Shown here piece by piece: positions 8,536-17,090 of a stretch of DNA of 64,000 nucleotides; positions within the stretch are counted from its first letter, which is position 1; the number at the start of each line of letters is the position of its first letter. The stretch covers positions 1 to 64,000 of the forward strand of contig NZ_JABFVK010000011.1 of the NCBI RefSeq assembly GCF_013362815.1. Direction: 5' to 3'. Both the position numbers and the translations under genes were made by a program. The stretch is from Hamadaea sp. GTDB taxonomy: Bacteria > Actinomycetota > Actinomycetes > Mycobacteriales > Micromonosporaceae. Below the pieces are notes generated by a model. The model was not told the DNA's origin, ran no database searches, and saw nothing but the letters and a program-made list of their open reading frames with translations.

Positions 8536-9645
8536 TCAACAAGGCGCGGGGCGGGCCACGGAGTCGTAGATCTTCTCGAGCTCGGCGGTCTGCCGACGCA
8601 GGTCGAAGTGCTCGGCTACGAAGGAGCGAGCACTCGCGCCGAGGGAGGCGCAGAGTTCGGGATCGGCGAGCAGCCGACGCAGGTTGGCCGCCAGTGCGAC
8701 GGGAGCACCTTCCGGGCTGAGCAGGCCGGTTTCGTTGTGGCGTACCGCTTCGGGGATGCCACTGTGCCAAGTGGACACTGTCGGCAGGCCCGACGAGGCG
8801 GCCTCCAGGATGGTCGTGGGCAGGCCTTCGCTGTCACCGTCGGCCGCGGTCTTGGACGGCGCGACGAAGATGCGCGACTCGGCGAGACTCCGCCGGACGA
8901 CGGCGGGTGGCTGCGGGCCGAGGAACGTCGCGTCGAGGCGCAGTTCCGCGGCGCGTCGGCGCAGCGCATCCTCCAGCGGGCCACCGCCGAGCACGAGCAG
9001 CCGGGGCTTGCCGTCCAGCGACGACATCGCCGTGAGCAGGTCGTCCACGCCCTTCTTCTCGACCAGCCGGCCGACGAACAGCAGGTCCCACTGCTTGACG
9101 GCGGATTCGACAGCGGCGAGCGCGACGCCGGTGTGGTGTACGCGTACCTTCGCGGGATCGGCCCCGAGCTCGACCGCCTTGTCGCGGATGAAGCCGGACA
9201 CGGCGATGATCAGCGACGCCCGGGCGAACACCGTACGCAGATGGCGGCGGTAGCGGACGCCGCGCGGCCCGGATTCACGGGGCAGGCGGGTCACGTCGTA
9301 CCCGTGGATCGTGACGATCAGCGGGATCCCCGCCTCGGCCGCGGCTCCACTGATGAGCCAACCGTCCCCGGCGAAGTGCGCGTGCACGAGGTCGGGACGC
9401 AACCGGCGCAGGGTGGCCCGGAGCAGGGCTGAGCGACCGGTGAGCTTGAGCGCCACCAGGGCGCGGCGGCCGACCGCCGTCTCCGGGAACGCGATCACGT
9501 CCGAGTCCGCCGCGACGGGCGAGTCGACTTTGACCGCGCCGCAGAAGGTCGGCTGCCAGGACGTCAAGGCGAGCCCTTGGGCGCGGACGAAGGTCTCCGA
9601 CGCCGGGAGCATACTGCTGCGCCAGATGAGGACCGATCCGCTCAC
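8536..9645 (-). CDS. glycosyltransferase family 4
   Basis: A 369-residue GT-B glycosyltransferase. It opens with WRSSMLPASETFVRAQ, has the HAHFAGDGW acceptor-side segment, the LLFVGRLVEKKGVDDLL linker strand and the retaining GT4 motif (DSEGLPTTILEA) about 60 residues before the end of the donor domain. It transfers a nucleotide-activated sugar with retention; donor and acceptor are unknown. The GTG start at 9645 overlaps the TGA of the GT2 gene (GTGA), showing coupling. Readable sequence upstream in frame lies inside the GT2 gene and was excluded. Confidence 0.88.
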   Translation of the reverse strand: MSGSVLIWRSSMLPASETFVRAQGLALTSWQPTFCGAVKVDSPVAADSDVIAFPETAVGRRALVALKLTGRSALLRATLRRLRPDLVHAHFAGDGWLISGAAAEAGIPLIVTIHGYDVTRLPRESGPRGVRYRRHLRTVFARASLIIAVSGFIRDKAVELGADPAKVRVHHTGVALAAVESAVKQWDLLFVGRLVEKKGVDDLLTAMSSLDGKPRLLVLGGGPLEDALRRRAAELRLDATFLGPQPPAVVRRSLAESRIFVAPSKTAADGDSEGLPTTILEAASSGLPTVSTWHSGIPEAVRHNETGLLSPEGAPVALAANLRRLLADPELCASLGASARSFVAEHFDLRRQTAELEKIYDSVARPAPC

Positions 9646-10598
9646 ACCAACTCTGCCTGAGGCCGGGGCGCTCTCGACAACGCCTTGTCGCGCAGCGTAC
9701 GCCGAAGGCCGGGCGGGATCAGCCAGATCTGGAGGAACGTCACGTAGTCGATGAACCCGGGGCGGCCTTTGCGCCGGGCCTCCCGCAGCAGCAGCCAGAA
9801 CACCTTGGGGCTGTGCGTCTGCGCCGCCATCGAGCTGACGACGCTCATCACGATCGCCGCGTACGCCTTCGGCGTCACCAGCGACTCGTTGCGCCGCAGC
9901 CAATCCAGCGACTGCTGCCACTTGGCCTCGAAGCTGATCCGCGGCCGGTTCTCGTCCTGATACCAGATGACAAGCGGTTCGGCTACGTAGACGAGTTCGG
10001 TGCCCCCGACGGCGAGCGCTCGCAACGTCCAGTCGAGTTCCTGCATCCGGGGGACCTTGGGGGCGAACGGAACCTGTCGCAGCACCTCGGTCGGGGCCAT
10101 GATCGTGGAGGTCTGGATGAAGCCCTCACCGTGGAACAGCCCCCGGCGTACGGTGAAGTATTCGCTCCACGGTTCGCCGGGTTGCCGCAACCGGCGCGGC
10201 ATCGCGTACTCGGCTCGGGGGGTGCGGTTCAGCAACCGGCTCGCCACGATCGGCCGCTGCGCTCCGGCCGCCTCAGCGGCGGCGAGCTGCTTGGCCAGCT
10301 TCTCCGGCAGCCACTCGTCGTCGTCGTCCAGCATTGCCGTCCAGGGCGCCGCCGCCGCGCGTACGCCGGTGTTCCGGGCGTTCTGCGCGCCGCCCTTCTC
10401 GGGCAGCTCGATCACTCGCAGCCGGGCATCGTCCACTGCGGCCAACGCCTGCCCGGTCGCCGGATCGGGACCGTCGACGACCACGATGACTTCGAGGTCC
10501 GCCATGGTTTGCGCGAGCACACTGCGTAGCGCGCGCACCACCAGTTCGGGGCGGCCGAACGTCGGGATGACCACGCTCACCCGGGGGCTGACCTGCAT
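9642..10598 (-). CDS. glycosyltransferase family 2
   Basis: A 318-residue GT-A glycosyltransferase. It starts MQVSPRVSVVIPTFGRP, has the metal-binding DDDDE cluster (residues 91-95) after WTAML, and a RMQELDWTLR acceptor-site motif. A hydrophobic stretch near residues 285-300 may associate it with the membrane. TAGCGT lies 7 nt before the ATG at 10598, suggesting a leaderless promoter that drives both this gene and the coupled GT4 gene. The pair faces the 6242-8433 operon. Confidence 0.87.
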   Translation of the reverse strand: MQVSPRVSVVIPTFGRPELVVRALRSVLAQTMADLEVIVVVDGPDPATGQALAAVDDARLRVIELPEKGGAQNARNTGVRAAAAPWTAMLDDDDEWLPEKLAKQLAAAEAAGAQRPIVASRLLNRTPRAEYAMPRRLRQPGEPWSEYFTVRRGLFHGEGFIQTSTIMAPTEVLRQVPFAPKVPRMQELDWTLRALAVGGTELVYVAEPLVIWYQDENRPRISFEAKWQQSLDWLRRNESLVTPKAYAAIVMSVVSSMAAQTHSPKVFWLLLREARRKGRPGFIDYVTFLQIWLIPPGLRRTLRDKALSRAPRPQAELV

Positions 10599-10669
10599 GC
10601 GGCCGACGCTAGGGGCCGAGCACGACGCGAAGGTGAACGACAGGCTGCTCCGGGGCGTACGCGGAACTG

Positions 10670-11386
10670 CTAGAGCGTGGCGAGCATTAACGCGCTGCGC
10701 AAGTAATCCCACGAGACCTGGGACAGCAGGCCCTTCGACGCCTCGGGCGCACCGCGGCCGTCCAGCTTGGCGTACATCCGCGCGACGATGGACCGATCGC
10801 CGCCGCTCATCTCCGCCATCACCGCGTTCCATCGCCGGACGAGTTCCCGGGCCTCGTCCGCGCTCGGATCGACCTCCGTCGCCACGAGCTCGGCCGCCCG
10901 CTGGTCGAGCGCCGTGATCGACGCCATCCACTCACCGAACCCGGCCGAGTGCCGCTCCTTCATCCGCGCCAGCTGCTCGTCGCTGAAATACCGCTCCCGC
11001 ACGATGACCTCCATGGTGTCCAGCAGCTCGCGCACCGGCAGATCGGACTGCCGAAGCGCCGCGCTCAGCTTGGTCAACCGCCGCCGGACGGCCTCCCAGC
11101 GGGTCAGTTCGGCCTCCGCGTGCTCCAGCTGGCGGCTCACCGCATACGCGAGATCGTCGGGCTCGCCGTCCAGCGAGTGCCCGATGTCGCCCAGCGGTAT
11201 GCCGAGCTGCCGCAACGCCACGATCCGGTACAGCCGGCGTAGGTCGGCGGGAGTGTAAAGCCGATGCCCGGCCGACGATCGCTCGGCCGCCCGCAACAGG
11301 CCGATCTCGTCGAAATGATGCAGGGCCCGCACGGTCAGGCCCGTGGCGGCGGCCAGTTCCCCTACCCGCCACCGTCGCTGCTCCAT
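10670..11386 (-). CDS. MerR-family regulator with TipAS-like domain
   Basis: A 238-residue regulator. Residues 1-70 form the MerR winged helix (WRVGELAAATGLTVRALHHFDEIGLL), then a long dimerisation helix, then a TipAS-like antibiotic- or ligand-recognition domain with YFSDEQLARMKERH and a C-terminal helical bundle. The ATG at 11386 is 6 nt after TACCGT, the -10 of a MerR-type promoter with a 19-bp spacer. It is therefore likely autoregulated and ligand-activated. An unknown protein is divergently encoded. Confidence 0.88.
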   Translation of the reverse strand: MEQRRWRVGELAAATGLTVRALHHFDEIGLLRAAERSSAGHRLYTPADLRRLYRIVALRQLGIPLGDIGHSLDGEPDDLAYAVSRQLEHAEAELTRWEAVRRRLTKLSAALRQSDLPVRELLDTMEVIVRERYFSDEQLARMKERHSAGFGEWMASITALDQRAAELVATEVDPSADEARELVRRWNAVMAEMSGGDRSIVARMYAKLDGRGAPEASKGLLSQVSWDYLRSALMLATL

Positions 11387-11389
11387 GAG

Positions 11390-11425
11390 CCGACGGTAAG
11401 CCCTCACGCCGCGTGAGGGGCAACC
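11390..11425 (-). promoter_or_regulatory. MerR-type promoter with 19-bp spacer and dyad
   Basis: Read leftward, TTGCCC and TACCGT are separated by 19 bp that contain the dyad CCCTCACGC-C-GCGTGAGGG (11401-11419). This long spacer with a centred dyad is the classic MerR architecture. The -10 ends 6 nt before the regulator's ATG. Confidence 0.7.
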
Positions 11426-11455
11426 TCGCTTGACGGGGCGAGCGATTCTGAACGT

Positions 11456-11977
11456 ATGCCTTGGGGGCTGAACGACGACCAGCGGCGGCGGCTCGAACGG
11501 GAACGTGAGAAGGCCGAACGCAAAATGGCGAAGGAACGTCAACGGATCGAGCCCATCTTGGCTCGGGAACACGAGCACTTCTTGCAGGAGCAGGCGTACG
11601 CGGCGGCCGAAGCAGCCCACCGCACACGCTTCGGCCCCAAGACCGTCACCGGGCCCGATCACGAGCCTGTGCAACTGGAGGTGCGGACGGCCGGTCAGGC
11701 TCGGTTCCGCGATCCACCGCGATCGAAGTCCGCCTGGCACGGCGGCGCGCCCGACGATTACAAAGGCCTCCGCCTCGATGTTCCGATCAGCCTGTGGCAG
11801 CTGATCGCGCCGGACCGGTTCGTGCTGCGGATCTACGCCGCCGGTCTGAAACAGCGGTCCCACGTGGTCCGTCTGCGGGACGAGGACACCGCAGCCCGGC
11901 TGGTCACCGAGATGACCGCCGCCGTCGAGGCGCGTGGCCTCGACGGCTTGCGCCGGTGGATAGTGATCAAGCCTTGA
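11456..11977 (+). CDS. hypothetical protein, 173 aa
   Basis: I do not recognise this protein. Residues 5-35 are a highly charged coiled coil ([17 protein letters not shown]), followed by a compact mixed domain with basic patches and a [12 protein letters not shown] helix. There is no signal peptide or membrane segment. It diverges from the MerR regulator across 69 nt that hold the MerR dyad, so it may be a target of that regulator. The 3' end overlaps the convergent hydrolase by 11 nt. Confidence 0.65.
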   Translation: MPWGLNDDQRRRLEREREKAERKMAKERQRIEPILAREHEHFLQEQAYAAAEAAHRTRFGPKTVTGPDHEPVQLEVRTAGQARFRDPPRSKSAWHGGAPDDYKGLRLDVPISLWQLIAPDRFVLRIYAAGLKQRSHVVRLRDEDTAARLVTEMTAAVEARGLDGLRRWIVIKP

Positions 11978-12794
11978 GGAAGGCCAGCAGATCGGCGTTG
12001 AACTCGTCCTGGTGGGTCGCGGTCAGCCCGTGCGGCGCGCCCGGATAGACCTTGAGCTCACTGCCCTTGATGAGCTTCGACGACTTGTACGCCGAAGCGA
12101 CGATCGGCACGATCTGGTCATCGTCGCCGTGGATGATGAGCGTCGGCACGTCGATCTTCTTGCAGTCCTGGGTGAGATCGGTTTCGGAGAACGCCTTGAT
12201 GCAGTCGTACGCCCCCTTGAAGCCGACGGTCATCCCCTGGAGCCAGAAGTGGTCGCGCAATCCCTGGCTGATCTGGGAACCCTCCCGGTTCGCACCGTAG
12301 AACGGCAGGCTCAGATCGTGCCAGTACTGCGACCGGTCCCGCTCCACGCCGGCTCGGATGTCGTCGAAGACGCTGCGGGGCAGCCCTTCGGGATTGGCGT
12401 CGGTCTGGAGCATCAGCGGCGGAATCGCCCCGACGAGGACCGCCTTCGCGACGCGTTCGGTGCCATGGCGGCCCATGTAGCGGGTGATCTCGCCGCCGCC
12501 GGTCGAGTGCCCGACGAGGACGACGTCTCGCAGGTCGAGTTCTTCGATGACCGCGGCCAGGTCGTCGGCGTACGTGTCGAGGTCGTTGCCTTCCCAGGGC
12601 TGGCTGGATCGCCCGTGCCCCCGCCGGTCGTGGGCGACCGCGCGGAATCCGTTGGAGACGACGTACCACATCTGATCGTCCCAGGCGTCCGCCGTCAGCG
12701 GCCAGCCGTGGCTGAACACCACCGGCTGCCCCGTCCCCCAATCCTTGTAGAAGATCTTCGTGCCGTCTTGGGTGGTGACCGTTCCGGTACTCAT
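11967..12794 (-). CDS. alpha/beta hydrolase, cofactor-free haloperoxidase type
   Basis: A 275-residue enzyme of the non-heme chloroperoxidase / arylesterase branch: [24 protein letters not shown] and the elbow GHSTGGGE with Ser97. The acid is in HGDDDQIVP and the catalytic His in [10 protein letters not shown]. Enzymes of this group act as esterases or perhydrolases. TACGCT lies 7 nt before the ATG at 12794, fitting a leaderless promoter. Substrate unknown. Confidence 0.88.
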   Translation of the reverse strand: MSTGTVTTQDGTKIFYKDWGTGQPVVFSHGWPLTADAWDDQMWYVVSNGFRAVAHDRRGHGRSSQPWEGNDLDTYADDLAAVIEELDLRDVVLVGHSTGGGEITRYMGRHGTERVAKAVLVGAIPPLMLQTDANPEGLPRSVFDDIRAGVERDRSQYWHDLSLPFYGANREGSQISQGLRDHFWLQGMTVGFKGAYDCIKAFSETDLTQDCKKIDVPTLIIHGDDDQIVPIVASAYKSSKLIKGSELKVYPGAPHGLTATHQDEFNADLLAFLKA

Positions 12795-12853
12795 TCGGTC
12801 GAGCGTATTCGCAGGTCAGAGGCCATGTAGCGGATTTGTGAGATCCTTGTCCG

Positions 12854-13369
12854 GTGGCTGATCTTCTGCTGATGGTCAATGGCCTTCCCGGCTCGGGGAA
12901 GACGACGCTGGCGACCGGACTGGGCACTGCGCTGGGCGTACAAGTGATCTCGAAAGACGTCGTGAAGGACGGTCTGCAGGCGCTCTTCCCGGCTGTTCCG
13001 GCGCGAGCGTTCGGCGCGGCCGCGATGGAGGCGGCCTACTGGCTGTGCGCGGGCATCGAGGGAACGGTCGTGCTCGAATCGTGGTGGTTCCGGCCGCGCG
13101 ACCTCGAGTTCGCGCGGGCCGGGCTGCGCGGCACCCCGGTGGTCGAGCTCTGGTGTGATGTCCCGGTCGAGATCGCCAGGCAGCGGTACGCGAGCCGCAA
13201 GCGACCGGCGCACTATGAGGACGACCGGCACCTGGCCGAATCGTGGCCGGACTGGGCTCGGCGCGCCGAACCGTTGGCGCTGGGGCCGGTGCTGCGCGTC
13301 GACACAACGTCCGAAGTGGACTTCGCGCGCCTTCGTGCGGAGATGGAGTCAGTCCGGCCGGGACGGTGA
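12854..13369 (+). CDS. P-loop kinase-like ATPase
   Basis: A 171-residue protein with Walker A GLPGSGKTT at residues 10-18, near the N-terminus. A lid-like segment (RYASRKRPAHYEDDRH) follows the predicted second acidic strand. This layout matches small AAA_33-type kinases that phosphorylate small molecules or antibiotics. The GTG start lies 6 nt after GATCCT. The 3' end overlaps the convergent gene by 21 nt. Substrate unknown. Confidence 0.78.
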   Translation: MADLLLMVNGLPGSGKTTLATGLGTALGVQVISKDVVKDGLQALFPAVPARAFGAAAMEAAYWLCAGIEGTVVLESWWFRPRDLEFARAGLRGTPVVELWCDVPVEIARQRYASRKRPAHYEDDRHLAESWPDWARRAEPLALGPVLRVDTTSEVDFARLRAEMESVRPGR

Positions 13370-13933
13370 CCGGCCGAGGTGCGCGACGATCCGGTCGAGC
13401 GGCGCAGCCACGGGATCGGCCGCGACCGCCCGGCTGAAGAAGCCGCCGCGGTCGTCGGCGTCCGGAATGGACTCCGCGATGGCCAGCGACTCGGCGAGCA
13501 CCTCGTCGTCCAGCACATAGCCGGCGCCCAAGGTACGCGCGACGTCCCACCCGTGGACGACCGCGTCGATGAGATGGGCGCGGACAGCGTTCGGGCCCTT
13601 GATCAGCCGGTCCGTCGCGAACTCCGGGATCACGAAGCCGCGTTCCAGTACGCCGTCCTCCGCTATCGCGCGCTGCACGTCGGCGGCGGCTTCGGCGTAC
13701 TCGGTGATCGCATCGTCGCCGTGGTACTGCGGCTTCCAGTCGTCGGCAGTCGTGACGGCACCACGCGCGGCCCCGGCGAACCCGCGATCCTGCGCCGTCA
13801 TGTGGGCGAGCAGATCCGCCAACGTCCAGCCCGCGCACGGCGTCGGCCGGCTCAGATCGGCCGGCGTCGCCTGAGCGACCGCAGCGGCACACGCGCTCAT
13901 CGCCCGGGTATGCAGTTCCTGCAGCTGCTCCAT
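13349..13933 (-). CDS. DinB-like/TIGR03086-type metal-binding protein
   Basis: A 194-residue four-helix protein of the mycothiol-dependent maleylpyruvate isomerase-like group. The signature is PTPCAGWTLADLLAHM near residue 35, and a later AHLIDAVVHGWDVA helix gives the second histidine set. Such proteins bind a divalent metal and often use mycothiol, the actinobacterial thiol; the reaction here is unknown. The ATG at 13933 is preceded by TAGCAT 7 nt away, so the longer reading to 13975 is not needed. Confidence 0.8.
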   Translation of the reverse strand: MEQLQELHTRAMSACAAAVAQATPADLSRPTPCAGWTLADLLAHMTAQDRGFAGAARGAVTTADDWKPQYHGDDAITEYAEAAADVQRAIAEDGVLERGFVIPEFATDRLIKGPNAVRAHLIDAVVHGWDVARTLGAGYVLDDEVLAESLAIAESIPDADDRGGFFSRAVAADPVAAPLDRIVAHLGRSPSRPD

Positions 13934-13989
13934 GCGCCGGATGCTACCGGGCACTTTGATCGCCGCGCGCGCCATGATCGCTTTCGGTC

Positions 13990-14049
13990 GCCATGATCAG
14001 CGGAGTTTTCGTGGGGTCATAGCACCGCGAAAACTCCGCTGATCATGGC
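13990..14049. repeat. 22-bp perfect inverted repeat (GATCAGCGGAGTTTTCG type)
   Basis: Arms 13990-14011 and 14028-14049 are exact reverse complements around a 16-nt loop. It lies between the HesB-like stop and the start of the DinB-like gene, so it could act as a terminator. The GATCATG word at its outer ends links it to the elements at 37787 and 43950. Confidence 0.75.
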
Positions 14050-14061
14050 AGGACCCCCCAG

Positions 14062-14340
14062 TTACTGGTCGGCGAGCATGAATTGGATCTCGCCCCCGTC
14101 GGTCATGGTGGCGTCGATCATCTTCTCGTCGAGCAGCAGGGTGGCGTCGGAGTCCAGGAACAGCAGGGCGTCCCCGCTGGACAGGATCTGGTCTCCGTCG
14201 GCGGGTGATGCGACCAGGCTGAGCTGCAGATTTCCCTCGCCCCCGCCGGACGAGATACGCAGCCCGGACCCGTCGGGAATCTGCGGTGCGTCGGTCAGCG
14301 CGCGGATGGCGTCCGCAGCGCGCTCAGTTACAGCAAGCAT
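14062..14340 (-). CDS. HesB/IscA-like protein without cysteine ligands
   Basis: A 92-residue A-type iron-sulfur carrier fold: an opening helix (TERAADAIRAL), a GLRISSGGG strand and a DATLLLDEKMIDAT segment match the HesB/IscA layout. IscA proteins coordinate clusters with three cysteines, but this protein has none, so cluster transfer by the usual chemistry is unlikely. The ATG at 14340 follows AGAAGGG with 8-nt spacing. Function is unknown; the assignment is by fold pattern. Confidence 0.7.
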   Translation of the reverse strand: MLAVTERAADAIRALTDAPQIPDGSGLRISSGGGEGNLQLSLVASPADGDQILSSGDALLFLDSDATLLLDEKMIDATMTDGGEIQFMLADQ

Positions 14341-14458
14341 GTGGAGAGCCCTTCTTGTGACGACTCTAGGCAAAGCTCCAACGTGCCCGTATCCGACGGC
14401 CTATTCAAGCGTTTCGGCGGGTTTATCCATCTGACATCGGGGTACGCCGCGCGCCCGC

Positions 14459-15259
14459 TCACCCCAGGACGTCATCCAGGAAGTCGATGCCGGCGTCGAT
14501 GAGCCCGCCGATGTCGGCGTACCCGACGAAGCAGTGATCGCCGCCCTCGGCGGCCAGGACGTCGCAGCGTACGCCGACCGCCCGGAGTGCCTCGGCGAGC
14601 TCGACGGACTGCGCGAACGGGACGACCCGGTCGTCGGTCCCGTGCACGGCCAGGAACGGCGGCGCGCCCGCGTGGACGCGGTGGGTCGGGCTGGCGGCGC
14701 GAGCGGTCTCGGTCACCGCCGGCAGCGGGCCGCCGAGGTAGCGCGCGACGTTGTCCTCGGGGTCGTCGCGCCCCTTCAAGGCGAGGAAGTCGGACACGCC
14801 GTACCAGTCGACGACCGCGTGCACCGCGGTGTCGTCGCTGCCCAGGAGCCCGGCGAGGGCGGCGAGCTGACCACCGGCGGACTCCCCCAGCGTGGCGAAC
14901 CGAGCGGGGTCCAGCCGCAGCTGGGCGGCGTGCGTACGCACCCAGCGGATCGCCGCCTGGACGTCGTCCAGCTGCGCCGGGAAGGAGATCTCGCGGGCGA
15001 GCCGGTAGTCGACGTCGGCGACGGCGTACCCCCGGTCGATCAGCCGCTGGTGGAACCCGAACGGCTCGATGGAGTCCGGCAGCCAGACCCGGCTGCCGGA
15101 CGTCCACCCGCCCCCATGCACCCAGAACACGACCGGGAAGGGCCCCTCGCCCGCCGGGATGTGCAGGTCCAGCTGAAGCGGGCGGAACCCGGGCGGGTCG
15201 GCGACCACGATTCCCGGATACGTGACCGTAGGCCGGGGCATGGCAGGCAGAAGATCCAT
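14459..15259 (-). CDS. alpha/beta hydrolase, HSL/BD-FAE-type esterase
   Basis: A 266-residue esterase. The HGGG oxyanion motif is at residues 48-51, the nucleophile elbow GESAGG has Ser127, the acid Asp is in HGTDDRVVP and the catalytic His in GGDHCF. This set defines the hormone-sensitive-lipase / carboxylesterase branch. There is no signal peptide. TAGGTT lies 6 nt before the ATG at 15259, so the gene appears to have its own leaderless promoter downstream of the hairpin at 15298-15335. Confidence 0.88.
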   Translation of the reverse strand: MDLLPAMPRPTVTYPGIVVADPPGFRPLQLDLHIPAGEGPFPVVFWVHGGGWTSGSRVWLPDSIEPFGFHQRLIDRGYAVADVDYRLAREISFPAQLDDVQAAIRWVRTHAAQLRLDPARFATLGESAGGQLAALAGLLGSDDTAVHAVVDWYGVSDFLALKGRDDPEDNVARYLGGPLPAVTETARAASPTHRVHAGAPPFLAVHGTDDRVVPFAQSVELAEALRAVGVRCDVLAAEGGDHCFVGYADIGGLIDAGIDFLDDVLG

Positions 15260-15297
15260 GCCCCCAACCTACGCCGGGCCCGGCTCCTGGTAGGTGT

Positions 15298-15335
15298 GGC
15301 GAGCGTGCCGGACGCACCGATCCGGCACGCTCGCC
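15298..15335 (-). terminator. strong GC-rich hairpin, terminator-like
   Basis: Two 15-nt arms (GGCGAGCGTGCCGGA and its reverse complement) enclose an 8-nt loop. On the minus strand it lies 40 nt after the stop of a 9-codon ORF and before the esterase promoter. There is no U-tract, which is common for actinobacterial hairpin terminators. Confidence 0.65.
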
Positions 15336-15375
15336 CCGGCGGGGCACGGCCGCCGTAGGAGCCGAGGCCGGAGCC

Positions 15376-15405
15376 TCAGAGGGTGTAGAAATCGCGAGTT
15401 GTCAT
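15376..15405 (-). CDS. possible leaderless 9-residue ORF (MTTRDFYTL)
   Basis: A 10-codon frame ATG...TGA encodes MTTRDFYTL. TAGCGT (15413-15418) ends exactly 7 nt before the ATG, the spacing seen at about 20 larger leaderless genes in this window. A strong hairpin follows 40 nt after the stop, so promoter, ORF and terminator would form a transcript of about 110 nt. It lies 51 nt downstream of the LysR gene stop. It could be a peptide gene, a small RNA, or chance. No known leader peptide is recognised. Confidence 0.35.
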   Translation of the reverse strand: MTTRDFYTL

Positions 15406-15456
15406 GCGCAGGACGCTACTGGCGTAGACCGGTCACCGAGAGTTGTCAGCGAGGTC

Positions 15457-16437
15457 TTATCGCGCCGCGTAAGGCTCCGGATGCCGCTGCAACCAGCCGG
15501 TGTACGCCGTGCTCCGGGCCACGGCGTCGGCGTATGCCGCGCGCGCGTGCGCGACGACCTGGTCGGACGCGCCCGACGACGGCGAGCCGGGCCGCCAGCC
15601 GATGAGGTGCCGCCAGCGCAGCCCGTCGGCGCGCAGCGGCACCACGGCGACGCCCGGCGAACCGCGGAACGTCGGCTGGCACAACGCGACCGCGTCCCCC
15701 GTACGCACCAAGTCGATGCAGCCGCCGACGTCGGTTTCGAAGATCGGCCGCGGCGCGAATCCCGCCCGGGCGCACGCGGCCGCGAAGCAGTCGGCGAAAC
15801 AGCCGTCGCCCGGCGTGGCCGCCCAGAAGGCGTCGGCGAGCTGGGCGAGGTCGACCTCGGGGTTGGCCGCCAGCGGGTGGTCCGCCGAGAGCAGGATGAA
15901 CACCGGGACGTCGGCGATCAGCTCCCAGGACAGCCGGGTGGTCAGCTCGGACGCGGTTTCGCCGAGCGCGCCGCCGCACACGCCGACCAGGACGAAGTCC
16001 AGTTTGTCGCCGAGCAGCATCTCTTGCAGCTCTACTGTGGACCATGACGGGTGCGAGGTGATCCGCGCGGCCGGCTGCGCCGCGTTGAGCCGGGCGACGA
16101 GCCCCCCGATGAGCGGCCCGTTCACCGCCCCGATCCGGTACGCGGCCGGCTCGGCGGGCTGGGCGAGGCTCTCGGCGAGCCGAGTGGCCTCCTCCTCCAG
16201 CCCTTGGGCGGCGGGCAGCAGCACCCGGGCCCGGGCCAGCACCAGTTCACCGAGCTCCGTCGGGCGTACGCCGGTGTGGTCGCGGTCGAACAACCGGCCG
16301 CCGAAGATACGCTCGATCCGTTGCAGCTGCGTGGTCAGCGCGGGCGTGGCCAAGCCCAACCGGGCGGCAGCCTTGGTGACGCTGCCCGCGTCGGCGATCG
16401 CGCACACCGCCCGGAGGTGGCGGAGTTCCACCCGCAT
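15457..16437 (-). CDS. LysR-family transcriptional regulator
   Basis: A 326-residue LTTR. The N-terminal winged helix begins ELRHLRAVCAIADAGSVTKAAARLG, followed by the linker helix and a periplasmic-binding-protein-like ligand domain from about residue 95. TAGCAT ends 6 nt before the ATG at 16437, suggesting a leaderless transcript. It diverges from the DUF1772-like gene (61-nt gap), a usual arrangement for an LTTR target. The inducer is unknown. Confidence 0.88.
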   Translation of the reverse strand: MRVELRHLRAVCAIADAGSVTKAAARLGLATPALTTQLQRIERIFGGRLFDRDHTGVRPTELGELVLARARVLLPAAQGLEEEATRLAESLAQPAEPAAYRIGAVNGPLIGGLVARLNAAQPAARITSHPSWSTVELQEMLLGDKLDFVLVGVCGGALGETASELTTRLSWELIADVPVFILLSADHPLAANPEVDLAQLADAFWAATPGDGCFADCFAAACARAGFAPRPIFETDVGGCIDLVRTGDAVALCQPTFRGSPGVAVVPLRADGLRWRHLIGWRPGSPSSGASDQVVAHARAAYADAVARSTAYTGWLQRHPEPYAAR

Positions 16438-16498
16438 TCGATGATGCTACGACTGAGGGCATGGCCGGGGCCAGGTCGCCGGACACTATCGTGGGGAG

Positions 16499-16978
16499 GT
16501 GGACGCAACGACGCTGGTAGTCATCCTCGCCGGAACCCTGACCGCGCTGACCGGCGGGCTCATGTTCTGCTTCGCCGTCGCCAACAATCTCGCACTGAAA
16601 CTCGTGGACGACCGCACCTATGTGAACGTCGTGCAGAAGACGAACCTGCGGATCGTGAACCCCGTCTTCCTGCCCGCCTTCCTCGGCCCGGTGGTGCTGC
16701 TGCCCTTGGCGACGATCCTGGCCGCCGGGACGGGAGCGTTCGGGTGGCTGCTCGCGGCGTCGATCGCGTACGTCGTGGGGCCGTTCGGCGTGACGGTCAG
16801 CCAGAACATCCCGCTCAACAAGCGGCTCGACGCGGTCGACGTGCGTACCGCCTCCGACGCCGAGCTCGCCGCCGCCCGCGGCTGGTTCGAGCAGCCCTGG
16901 ATCGCTCGCCACACCGTGCGTACGGTGCTCGGCGTCGTCGCGATCGTGCTGGTCCTCATCGGAGCGACCCAGCTGTAG
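16499..16978 (+). CDS. DUF1772-type four-helix membrane protein
   Basis: A 159-residue integral membrane protein with four predicted helices (about residues 5-28, 55-78, 82-100 and 140-158) and the NPVFLPAF and NIPLNKRL motifs of DUF1772 / anthrone-oxygenase-like proteins. Molecular activity is not established for most members. The GTG start follows TATCGT by 6 nt. It is divergent from the LysR gene and a likely target of it. Confidence 0.78.
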   Translation: MDATTLVVILAGTLTALTGGLMFCFAVANNLALKLVDDRTYVNVVQKTNLRIVNPVFLPAFLGPVVLLPLATILAAGTGAFGWLLAASIAYVVGPFGVTVSQNIPLNKRLDAVDVRTASDAELAAARGWFEQPWIARHTVRTVLGVVAIVLVLIGATQL

Positions 16979-16990
16979 CGGCTGCTGCTT

Positions 16991-17057
16991 CCGCGCCGGA
17001 TCAGGGATCCGGGTCGAATCTCGCCCCAAGATTCGGCCGTGAACCCTGATCTGGCGC
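16991..17057. repeat. GGATCAGGG-type palindromic repeat, copy 1
   Basis: Imperfect inverted repeat between convergent genes. The left arm reads GCGCCGGATCAGGGATCC then GGGTCGAATC; the right arm is its diverged complement ending GATCTGGCGC. Related copies lie at 29422-29486 and 55925-55979. Confidence 0.75.
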
Positions 17058-17090
17058 GCACGAAGATCCCGTGGCGTCCGCTGCCGCGCG

